Source: Flavobacteriales bacterium UBA1995 | Lineage (GTDB): Bacteria; Bacteroidota; Bacteroidia; Flavobacteriales_D; Sanyastnellaceae | DNA length: 8,645 nt | Assembly (NCBI GenBank): GCA_002336475.1 | Contig: DDCX01000088.1 | Location: 4,368-13,012 of the forward strand | Direction: 5' to 3' | Part shown: positions 1 to 6,585 of the stretch, one piece after another | How positions within the stretch are numbered: the first letter of the stretch is position 1 | How the letters are laid out: each line of letters opens with the position of its first letter | The notes under the pieces: model-generated | The model's database searches: none | What the model was told of the DNA's origin: nothing | What the model saw: only the letters and a program-made list of their open reading frames with translations | Made by a program: the position numbers and the translations under genes

Positions 1-1761
1 AACCGGACGTCTTTCACTTTGGGGGGCAGGCCCACTTTGGAATTGACAGGCGAGTCCGGCGCGCCGGGTGCATTTCGGTCGGGCTCTGCCGTCCAGCTCA
101 CCTCGGATGACGGCAAAGGCGAAACCGCCTCTTACCGCGGCATTGTGCGGTCCGCAAGGGGCATGGACGCCGAAGTGGTCTTGGACGGTGAAGAAATCCC
201 CGATCAAGCCACCCACAGGGCTTGGGTGATGGACGCCCGTTTTGATGAGCGCAGTTTCAAGGAAATGGCCCGGGCCTTATCCGACGTGCTCAATGCCGGC
301 CGGGATGGAAAGCCGAGTCGGCTCGCAGCACTCAGGGAGGTGCTGTTGGGATACGCCCAGCCCGAACCTTCGACGCCTGAGCCTTTTGTGCATCCCAATC
401 TGAATCCATCCCAGTGCGCAGCAGTGGCGTTCGCCCTGACCGCACGCGAGGTGACCACGGTCCACGGCCCTCCGGGGACGGGCAAGACGACCACCTTGGT
501 GCAGTTGGTCAAATCGCTGGTCCGGCGCGGAGAGAAAGTCTTGTGCTCCGCCCCTTCTAATGCCGCTGTGGACCTCATGGTCGAACGGCTCAGCGCGGTG
601 GGGCTCAAGGTGACCCGCATTGGCCACCCCATGCGGATTGATCCCGCTGTGGTAGACCGTTCTTTGGACCGGCTGGTCGAGGCCGACCCTGACCATAAGC
701 AGGTCAAGCTGTACCGTCGGCAGGCCGAGGAGGCCGCCCGCGAGGCCGAAAAACAATTTCGCTCCTTTGGCGCAGATCAACGCGCCGCCCGCCGTGAGGC
801 CTATGCCGAGGCACGGGCATTGCGCAAAGAGGCCAACCATTTGGAAGCCTTTCTGGCCGAACGGGCTGTGGATGCTGCTGAAGTGGTCTGTTGCACCTTG
901 GTGGGTGCTGCGGACCGTCATTTATCTGGGCGGAAATTCGGGACCCTCGTCTTGGACGAGGCCGGCCAGGCCCTGGAGCCGGCGGCTTGGATTCCCATTC
1001 GGGCAGCGGATCGCGTGGTATTGGCTGGTGACGCCGCACAATTGCCCCCTACGGTTAAACACCCTGCTGCCATCAAGGCGGGCTTGGGGGTGAGCCTGCT
1101 CGAAAAGGCCATCGGCCGCGACCGAAACGTACACCTCCTCGACACGCAGTACAGAATGCACGCCGACATCATGGCGTTCCCCAATGCCCGCTTCTACGGC
1201 GGCCAATTGATGGCACACGAAAGTGTTGCCGATGCCACGCTGGGGGACCTTCCGCCATTGACTTTCATCGATACTGCAGGCAGGGGATGGGAAGAAGAGC
1301 GGTCATCGCCGGAAGCAGACAAGACCGGGCGCTCTCACGCCAGTGTATGCAACCCAGAAGAAGCGGGCTTTACGGTCGACCGGGTGCGCGAACTGCTGAA
1401 AGCACAACCGACGGCCACCATCGGTGTCATTGCCCCATATCGCGCCCAGGTTACCCTGCTCGAAGCGTTGCTCCACAGTGAACGAATCGAGGCCGAAGGG
1501 CGCTTGACCATTCAGACTGTGGACGGGTTCCAAGGTCAAGAACGCGACATCATGGTGATCGGGCTTACCCGTTCCAATGAAACGGGTACAGTGGGCTTCC
1601 TTGCTGAATACCGGCGCATGAACGTGGCCATGACCCGCGCCAAGATGCACCTGCTGATCGTCGGAGACAGCGCCACCTTGGGCAGCGATGACTTCTACGC
1701 TGCGTTCACCGCGCAATGCGAGGCTGACGGCGCCTACCGTTCCTGCTGGGAATGGGCTTGA
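1..1761 (+). CDS. IGHMBP2/UPF1-like SF1B DNA/RNA helicase, 5'-truncated by window edge
   Basis: ATP-dependent superfamily 1B helicase, probably cytoplasmic and acting on RNA or DNA. The reading frame is open from base 1, so the true start lies outside the window; 586 codons are visible and relatives are about 630-650 aa, so roughly 50 N-terminal residues are missing. The TTG at 19 is an in-frame codon, not a credible start. Motifs in order: Q-like LNPSQ just before motif I; Walker A GPPGTGKT at 466-489; motif Ia SAPSNAAVD near 550-575; a charged, probably coiled-coil 'stalk' insert (about 690-860); motif II DEAG at 955-966; motif III GDAAQLPP at 1027-1050; QYRMH at 1147-1161; motif V VDGFQGQE at 1519-1542; motif VI NVAMTRAK at 1621-1644. 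This set and order match the Upf1/Smubp-2 group (TIGR00376-type bacterial proteins). The physiological substrate is unknown. The gene converges on the DUF4494 gene with 37 bp between stops and no clear terminator hairpin. Confidence 0.93.
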   Translation, partial: NRTSFTLGGRPTLELTGESGAPGAFRSGSAVQLTSDDGKGETASYRGIVRSARGMDAEVVLDGEEIPDQATHRAWVMDARFDERSFKEMARALSDVLNAGRDGKPSRLAALREVLLGYAQPEPSTPEPFVHPNLNPSQCAAVAFALTAREVTTVHGPPGTGKTTTLVQLVKSLVRRGEKVLCSAPSNAAVDLMVERLSAVGLKVTRIGHPMRIDPAVVDRSLDRLVEADPDHKQVKLYRRQAEEAAREAEKQFRSFGADQRAARREAYAEARALRKEANHLEAFLAERAVDAAEVVCCTLVGAADRHLSGRKFGTLVLDEAGQALEPAAWIPIRAADRVVLAGDAAQLPPTVKHPAAIKAGLGVSLLEKAIGRDRNVHLLDTQYRMHADIMAFPNARFYGGQLMAHESVADATLGDLPPLTFIDTAGRGWEEERSSPEADKTGRSHASVCNPEEAGFTVDRVRELLKAQPTATIGVIAPYRAQVTLLEALLHSERIEAEGRLTIQTVDGFQGQERDIMVIGLTRSNETGTVGFLAEYRRMNVAMTRAKMHLLIVGDSATLGSDDFYAAFTAQCEADGAYRSCWEWA

Positions 1762-1798
1762 TGCGGTCCTGCAGCAACCGATGCCTTACCGTGGCGGA

Positions 1799-2359
1799 TC
1801 AACCGACCTCGCCTGTGTCCGGATCTACGCCAGCGGGCACCGCCTCCTCGGCGGCGGGCTTGGCGATGGAGGGGTGGTCGGCGGGCACGGCGCCGTATCC
1901 ATCAGCAGCGGTCATGTTGGTTGAGCCTTCCTCACCTTGGGGGTAGATCTCGCTGATTTTGGTGTAGTTGATGGCCGGAATCAAGAAGCCAATTCCGGAT
2001 CCCTTGAGGAATTCCTTGGTCTTGTCATAGGCATCCTTCACGTCGTCTGCAGAAAACAAAAAGTACTGGTTGGATTCCTTCTCCTTGCCGCTCCGTTCAT
2101 CGAAGCTGGTGAGGGCCACCTTGATGCGGAACCACTTGTCGCCAGTGTCCCAGCGCACCACCTCTGCATAATTGCTCTTGGTGATGGACTGCACCTCGAA
2201 AGGGCCGGTGCAGACATCCGTGACGATGCCCACGAGGCGCGCCTCAGCTTCGGTGTAGGTATAGGCGTCCAGCAACAGCTGGTCGGTGGTCTTTTCTTCG
2301 CTTCCGTCGGCGCCGTGGCGCACGTATTTCACCACGCAGGTGAACCAATTTCTGGTCAT
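1799..2359 (-). CDS. DUF4494 domain protein (Bacteroidota-specific)
   Basis: A 186-aa protein I recognise as DUF4494, a family of unknown function found in Bacteroidota. The N-terminal part begins MTRNWFTCVVKY, followed by an acidic LLLDAYTYTEAEAR stretch, a middle SITKSNYAEVV segment, and KWFRIKVAL and NQYFLFSADDVKDAY strands, all typical of the family. The last ~45 residues (after EIYPQGE) are rich in Ala, Pro, Gly, Asp and Glu and look like a disordered tail beyond the domain. No signal peptide or membrane segment is visible, so it is probably cytoplasmic. The ATG at 2357-2359 overlaps the TGA of the upstream oxidoreductase (ATGA, 4 bp shared), which suggests translational coupling in one operon. 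No biochemical role can be assigned from sequence alone. Confidence 0.9.
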   Translation of the reverse strand: MTRNWFTCVVKYVRHGADGSEEKTTDQLLLDAYTYTEAEARLVGIVTDVCTGPFEVQSITKSNYAEVVRWDTGDKWFRIKVALTSFDERSGKEKESNQYFLFSADDVKDAYDKTKEFLKGSGIGFLIPAINYTKISEIYPQGEEGSTNMTAADGYGAVPADHPSIAKPAAEEAVPAGVDPDTGEVG

Positions 2360-3378
2360 GTTGATGGGTTCAATGATTGTTCTATGCGCTCCATGACTTC
2401 GGTGGCCACACGAAGGGCCGCAAGGCCGTCTTCGAGGGGCACCCTGCAGGGCGTTTGGCCGCTACATGCAGCGTGAAAGTCGGCCAGCTCATCCGCAATG
2501 GCGTTGGCTTCTCCGACTTCGGGTTCTTCGATGTGCAACCTCCGCGCATTGCGGCCAGGGACGTCGAGGTAGAGGCCATAGGGGTCGCGCTCGGTTCCTT
2601 CGGCAACGTCCTCGAGCTTCATCACTTGGGCGCTCCGGTTGAGCAGGTCTACAGAGAGGTAGGCGTCGGGCTGGAAGAGCCGCACCTTGCGCATGGGGTT
2701 GATGCTCACCCGGCTTGCGGTCAGGTTGGCGACGGCACCGGAGGAAAATTCCAAGCGCGCATTGGCGATGTCGACGCTGTCACCAACCACCGCCACGCCA
2801 TTGGCCGCCACGCGGGTCACCTCGCCCTCCAGAACATGAAGCGCCAGGTCGATGTCGTGGATCATGAGGTCCATGACGACAGGGACGTCGAGGCCGCGTG
2901 GATTGAAGGGCGCAAGCCGGTGCGCCTCGATGAAGCGGGGGGTCTGCAGGTGGGCGCGTGCGGCCTCGAAGGCCGGGTTGAAGCGCTCCACATGGCCGAC
3001 TTGGACCACGCGCTGTGCACGGTCCCGCGCAGCAACAAGGGCTTCCGCCTCCTGCAGGTGATGCGTCACCGGCTTCTCAATGAAGCAGTGCACGCCCCGG
3101 TCAAGGGCCAACTCCGCCATGCGCGCATGCAAGGGGGTTGGGGTCACAATGGCAACCGCATCGACTGCGTCGAGCAAAGCCTCAGCAGTGGGGTAGGCCA
3201 CAGGGGTGGTGGGCCACAGTCCGTCCTCTGCCGCCTTCTTGACTTCGATCAATGCGGCTTCGTCAGGGTCGTAAAACCCCACGGTGTCCCAACGGTCTGC
3301 CAGAGATTGCAGACAGCGCAGATGGATGCGGCCCAAATGGCCAGCTCCGATCACTCCTATGCGCAATGGGGAAGACAT
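2356..3378 (-). CDS. Gfo/Idh/MocA family NAD(P)-dependent oxidoreductase
   Basis: A 340-aa soluble dehydrogenase. The N-terminal Rossmann fold opens with GVIGAGHLG (residues 8-16), the dinucleotide loop. EKP at 101-103 carries the usual catalytic-region Lys, and MIHDIDLAL (172-180) supplies the His/Asp pair of the C-terminal substrate domain. The segment VGHVERFNPAF (127-137) is a signature I associate with the nucleotide-sugar (UDP-GlcNAc-type, GnnA-like) branch; that substrate guess is inference, and no partner aminotransferase is in the window. The frame extends to a GTG at 3441, but those 21 residues do not resemble the family and the ATG at 3376-3378 places the Rossmann strand normally, so I chose it. 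No strong Shine-Dalgarno is seen, as is common in Bacteroidota. The gene is first in a two-gene unit with DUF4494 and is divergent from pcm. Confidence 0.92.
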   Translation of the reverse strand: MSSPLRIGVIGAGHLGRIHLRCLQSLADRWDTVGFYDPDEAALIEVKKAAEDGLWPTTPVAYPTAEALLDAVDAVAIVTPTPLHARMAELALDRGVHCFIEKPVTHHLQEAEALVAARDRAQRVVQVGHVERFNPAFEAARAHLQTPRFIEAHRLAPFNPRGLDVPVVMDLMIHDIDLALHVLEGEVTRVAANGVAVVGDSVDIANARLEFSSGAVANLTASRVSINPMRKVRLFQPDAYLSVDLLNRSAQVMKLEDVAEGTERDPYGLYLDVPGRNARRLHIEEPEVGEANAIADELADFHAACSGQTPCRVPLEDGLAALRVATEVMERIEQSLNPST

Positions 3379-3480
3379 GGACGAACGAAGGTACCCGGTG
3401 TGCTTCCCCCGGGCGTCATGTTGGCAAGGCACAATTTCCACATCGAATCCCGGTTCGGGGTTGGGTATTTTGGTCAGCCC
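3379..3480. promoter_or_regulatory. Divergent intergenic region, oxidoreductase / pcm
   Basis: This 102-bp gap lies between the chosen starts of two divergent genes, so promoters for both are expected here. I cannot point to a clean Bacteroidota promoter: the nearest match to TAnnTTTG is TATTTTGG at 3466-3473, with one mismatch, no properly spaced upstream TTG, and only 7 bp from the pcm ATG. A small CCCG/CGGG dyad lies near 3449-3459. The role is inferred from gene orientation, not from a recognised site. Confidence 0.4.
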
Positions 3481-4167
3481 ATGTCCGCATCAGCAGCCAA
3501 CCTCACCGACAGCTACCGCCACAAAGGCCTTCGCCGTGAATTGTTGGGCAAACTCAGGGCCATGGGCATCGCTGACGAAGCGGTGCTCGAAGCCATGGAC
3601 CGGGTGCCGCGTCACTATTTCATGGACGACGCGTTCATCCATTTTGCATACGACAACAAGGCCTTTCGCATCGGCGCGGGCCAGACCATCAGCCATCCAT
3701 ATACGGTCGCGCGCCAGACAGAACTGCTCGCTTTACCCAAAGGGTCCAATGTGCTCGAAATCGGAACGGGCAGCGGCTACCAATGTGCCGTACTGACGGC
3801 CATGGGCTACAAAGTGCATAGCATCGAACGGCAAAAAGCGCTGTACGATTCGACCACGCCTTTCCTCAAGAAGATGGGCTTCAGGGCGCACTGTTATTAT
3901 GGCGATGGCTTCAAAGGCAAGCCTGTGTTCGCGCCTTTTGATGGGATTTTGGTGACCTGCGGCGCGCCCTTCATCCCTGAGGCGTTGTTGGGTCAGCTGG
4001 CCATCGGGGGACGCCTCATCATTCCTTTGGACGACCCCAACGCGGGGGAAGGAAAGCAGATCATGACGGAAGTTCGGCGTGTAGAAGAAGCGACATTCAC
4101 GCGACAAACGCATGGCACTTTTGCCTTTGTTCCCATGCTCGCAGCCCGCTCGGGCCATTCGGGTTAA
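3481..4167 (+). CDS. pcm: Protein-L-isoaspartate O-methyltransferase
   Basis: A 228-aa SAM-dependent methyltransferase that repairs isoaspartyl residues formed by Asn deamidation or Asp isomerisation in aged proteins. Visible signatures: HKGLRREL and VPRHYFMDDAF in the N-terminal substrate region, GAGQTISHPYT (65-75) shaping the active site, motif I VLEIGTGSGY (91-100) for SAM binding, SIERQ (114-118) as the acidic ribose-binding strand, the YYGDG loop (129-133), FDGILVTCGAP (143-153), and LAIGGRLIIPL (163-173). Length and order fit the Pcm family. The open frame runs far upstream (to 2377) through the antisense of the oxidoreductase gene, and an ATG at 3418 would add 21 residues. I chose the ATG at 3481 because homologues begin shortly before the HKGLR segment. 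It converges on the metalloprotease gene, and the two stop codons share a TTAA. Confidence 0.94.
   Translation: MSASAANLTDSYRHKGLRRELLGKLRAMGIADEAVLEAMDRVPRHYFMDDAFIHFAYDNKAFRIGAGQTISHPYTVARQTELLALPKGSNVLEIGTGSGYQCAVLTAMGYKVHSIERQKALYDSTTPFLKKMGFRAHCYYGDGFKGKPVFAPFDGILVTCGAPFIPEALLGQLAIGGRLIIPLDDPNAGEGKQIMTEVRRVEEATFTRQTHGTFAFVPMLAARSGHSG
4164..4167. other. Shared palindromic TTAA carrying two opposing stop codons
   Basis: TAA at 4165-4167 ends pcm on the plus strand. TTA at 4164-4166, read as TAA on the minus strand, ends the metalloprotease gene. The two coding regions therefore overlap tail to tail by these bases, with no intergenic space for a terminator. Confidence 0.95.
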
Positions 4168-6512
4168 TCACACAGCTCGCCAAAGCCGGCCAGTACCCCC
4201 AACACGTCAGAGACGGTCACGATGCCGTCAAAATCAATGTCTCCTGGGCATTCCAAGAGGTTGGACACACACTGCCCGAGGGCGGCATCCCAAACCGTTC
4301 CTGTTCCACAGGCATCTCCGTCACAGCACATGATGCTCCCACATGCCGAGGGGGGCGTGGGCAGTGGAGTGCAAACATTGCCAAAACTCCCCAGCGTCGT
4401 GAGGATGTCCGTTACTGTGATCATGCCATCGTAATCGACATCACCTAAACATTGCAACTGGACAGAGAGGCACAATCCCGTGGCGACATTCCAGAATGTT
4501 CCGGCGCCGCAAGCCGCCTCGCCACAAGCTTCTTCGTCGTCACAAACGCCGTTGTTGTTGGCGTCTGCCAGGCAACTTCCTCCACAAATGTCGAGTGCGT
4601 CATCGTACTGACATCCACCATCGTCGGTGGTGGCGGTTTCGTCATAGTTACAGGCCAATGGGTCAGTGCACCCCAACAGTTCAGCGCTGTCGTTGCACAA
4701 GCCTGGCAATTCAATGTTGGCGGTGTAATTCACAATGCCAGAGGTAGACCAAGCGTTGACCACCTCTAGGGTCCAGTTGCCTGCCCCCGTGAGAGGTGAT
4801 GAAGCCAAATTGATGGTGGCGCTGTACGTGCCTGATGCAGAGACGTTCCAGCCGCCGGGCCATGTGCCTGCACCGGTGTATCCCAGCGATTGGTCATACC
4901 CTCCGATTTCTATGCATTCTCCGGAAGGAGAGCAGAGTCCAATCAACATGTCCCCAGCCCATGAACCGCTGCTCTGTGCATTGTTGAAGTCCAGGGTAAT
5001 GTTGAGGCCAAGGGCGGTGCCTGAAGCGCTAAATGTGGCGGTTTCAACACCTCCTCCAGCCAGAGCAGTTGTGATTTCAGGAACGGCAAACCCTCCGATT
5101 AATCCCCCGTCTGTTCCGCATTCAGAACAGTCGTCAGGAAAGATGCATCCATCGTTATTGGTGTCTCCAGGCGTGTAGTTGCACGCTTGTGGGTTTCCGC
5201 AAAAGAGGCTGGTGGTTTCGGTGACAAGGTCCCCGCATGTTCCGATGCAGGAGGCGCTGTTAAAAGTGGGAATGAGCGCGTTGTTTTCTACCGTCGGATG
5301 AAAAACAAGGTTTTTACTGCCGCCGGCAATGGCGTGGCAGTAGCTCATGATGGTGCCCAGTTGACCAGTGGGGTTGTTTGTAAAGCCGGTACAATCGCCT
5401 TCATAACTGCCGCAATTGTCGATGGGGCCACCGGGCCAGCCGCACCAGTGGGTGTGGTTGGCTCCACAATTGTGACCCATCTCGTGGGCGACCACGTCCA
5501 GGTTCCAGGCGTAGGTGTTGATGTTGTAGCTCGTGGTGCTGGAAAGGTTGCCGCTGACACCAGCATTGAAGCTGTTGCACAGGCCATTGAGGTATGCGAT
5601 GCCACCGGTCCCAATGTTGGTCCGCATGGTCAAGAAGTGTTTCAGGTCCAGCGGTATGCTGTTGAAATTGGGGTTGTTGTTCCACTCTGAATTAAATGCG
5701 CCGAGCAGTCCGCCGCCGTCGTTGACGACAGAAGCATAAGGGTCAGGAGAAGTCCAAACGTGAATGAACCGTGCTTCAAGGGTGACCAGGTCGTTGAGCT
5801 CGTTGCGGTAAATCTCGTCTACTGAGGCCATGATGGCCAGGGCCCAATCCACGGCGTCGGTGACATCCGAGCCCAGCGCATTGTAGGTGAATTGGTCAAT
5901 TTCAATGCCGACTTCGACACATTCCAACAGGGAGGAGCTCCTCATTTGTGCTGCAGAGCCGTCCGCATTGGGAAGGGGGGCAGCGTCTTCAACACCACAG
6001 GTAAACACCCGGTCGTCCATTGATGCATCCACGGGGAAAAGAGCGTGCCAGCCATCACCGCGGTGATTGACTTCCCATCGCCGACCGTCAAGGGAAAAAC
6101 TGCAGAGCACATGGTCCTTCATTAGGATGAGGGTGCCCTGAGCATCGTTTCCCTCCATGCCATAGGTGACCAGACGCGGTGTGATCTCCACGGTATGAAA
6201 TCCCGAGTCATCCGTAACGGCAATTTCGAGGTGTTCCGAGCGGTTCTCGAACTGCTTGAAGCGAAGGGTTCTGACGGTTCCATCTGGAAAAGGCACGGAC
6301 CAAGTAAACCTCTCGGGTGCTGCAGCTTTAAAGGCTGTGAAGGCCGAAGCATCCAATTTCAAGCCGCGTGTGGCTGCAACTTCTGAGGTGGGGCTCAGTG
6401 CTGCAGGCAACGTTTTGACATCCAAGAAGTCCACTGGATTGACCCACTCCTGTGCGGAGAGGTTTGCAGTGAGCACCAAGAAAAACAAAAGAATGCAACG
6501 GGAGAATGCCAT
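4164..6512 (-). CDS. Secreted reprolysin-like (M12B) zinc metalloprotease with P-domain and Cys-rich/dockerin-like C-terminus
   Basis: A 782-aa exported multidomain protease. The chosen ATG (6510-6512) starts a clear signal peptide, MAFSRC then a Leu/Phe core, ending at LSA before QEW (residue 20); the frame extends 16 codons upstream to a TTG but that lacks sense. Domains (residues from this start): propeptide-like region ~21-200; catalytic domain ~200-425 with HEMGHNCGANH (343-353; zinc His 343, 347, 353; Glu 344) followed by THWC, and a Met-turn TIMSYCH (387-393). The GHNxGxxHTHxC pattern fits Bacteroidota reprolysin-like peptidases. A proprotein-convertase P-like domain (~478-605) follows, flanked by two CxxPxACNY Cys/Asp modules (439-456, 615-634). 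Two tandem Cys-rich, dockerin-like modules close the protein (667-714, 734-781). No Lys/Pro-type T9SS sorting tail is visible. Substrate unknown; probably extracellular or surface degradation. Confidence 0.92.
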   Translation of the reverse strand: MAFSRCILLFFLVLTANLSAQEWVNPVDFLDVKTLPAALSPTSEVAATRGLKLDASAFTAFKAAAPERFTWSVPFPDGTVRTLRFKQFENRSEHLEIAVTDDSGFHTVEITPRLVTYGMEGNDAQGTLILMKDHVLCSFSLDGRRWEVNHRGDGWHALFPVDASMDDRVFTCGVEDAAPLPNADGSAAQMRSSSLLECVEVGIEIDQFTYNALGSDVTDAVDWALAIMASVDEIYRNELNDLVTLEARFIHVWTSPDPYASVVNDGGGLLGAFNSEWNNNPNFNSIPLDLKHFLTMRTNIGTGGIAYLNGLCNSFNAGVSGNLSSTTSYNINTYAWNLDVVAHEMGHNCGANHTHWCGWPGGPIDNCGSYEGDCTGFTNNPTGQLGTIMSYCHAIAGGSKNLVFHPTVENNALIPTFNSASCIGTCGDLVTETTSLFCGNPQACNYTPGDTNNDGCIFPDDCSECGTDGGLIGGFAVPEITTALAGGGVETATFSASGTALGLNITLDFNNAQSSGSWAGDMLIGLCSPSGECIEIGGYDQSLGYTGAGTWPGGWNVSASGTYSATINLASSPLTGAGNWTLEVVNAWSTSGIVNYTANIELPGLCNDSAELLGCTDPLACNYDETATTDDGGCQYDDALDICGGSCLADANNNGVCDDEEACGEAACGAGTFWNVATGLCLSVQLQCLGDVDYDGMITVTDILTTLGSFGNVCTPLPTPPSACGSIMCCDGDACGTGTVWDAALGQCVSNLLECPGDIDFDGIVTVSDVLGVLAGFGELCD
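4170..4313 (-). repeat. Dockerin-like Cys-rich module, copy 2 (C-terminal)
   Basis: This 48-residue protein repeat is the last element of the metalloprotease. It starts ACGTGTVWDAALGQC and contains GDIDFDGIVTVSDVLGVLA, which has the D-x-D-x-D-G calcium-loop pattern followed by a helix, as in dockerin type I or EF-hand loops. By hand alignment about 25 of 48 residues match copy 1, with all Cys and loop Asp positions conserved. Confidence 0.8.
4371..4514 (-). repeat. Dockerin-like Cys-rich module, copy 1
   Basis: This 48-residue protein repeat starts ACGAGTFWNVATGLC and contains GDVDYDGMITVTDILTTLG, a calcium-loop-like segment. It lies 67 residues (201 bases) N-terminal to copy 2, separated by a Pro/Cys linker (TPLPTPPSACGS). 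The tandem pair suggests intragenic duplication. Confidence 0.8.
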
Positions 6513-6552
6513 GAGATCCAAGCTAACCCTGATGCCATGAATTCTCACCATC

Positions 6553-6568
6553 GGTGACAAATGTCACC
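6553..6568. promoter_or_regulatory. Perfect 16-bp palindrome GGTGACA-AA-TGTCACC, possible CRP/FNR-family operator
   Basis: The two 7-bp arms are exact reverse complements around a 2-bp centre. The core GTGA-N6-TCAC has the spacing of CRP-family sites (consensus TGTGA-N6-TCACA). It lies 41-56 bases upstream of the metalloprotease ATG and 18-33 bases after the YciO-like stop, so it sits where an operator could act. No T-run follows on the minus strand, so an intrinsic terminator is less likely. Function is inferred. Confidence 0.45.
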
Positions 6569-6585
6569 TGGGCACGGATCGGCCA

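Noticed and set aside
277..921. Minus-strand open frames of 214 and 167 codons inside the helicase
   Set aside because: They are antisense to conserved helicase motifs, with Cys-, His- and Arg-rich translations lacking any domain.
1762..1798. Possible terminator between the convergent helicase and DUF4494 genes
   Set aside because: Only a 4-bp CGGT/ACCG stem is visible and there is no T-run, so it is too weak to call.
3466..3473. TATTTTGG as a Bacteroidota -7 promoter element for pcm
   Set aside because: It has one mismatch to TAnnTTTG, no suitably spaced upstream TTG, and sits only 7 bp from the ATG.
2377..3480. Long plus-strand open frame that would extend pcm to 596 aa
   Set aside because: It lies wholly antisense to the well-supported oxidoreductase gene, is rich in His, Gly and Arg with no domain, and the Pcm family begins near 3481. 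High GC keeps the antisense frame open by chance.
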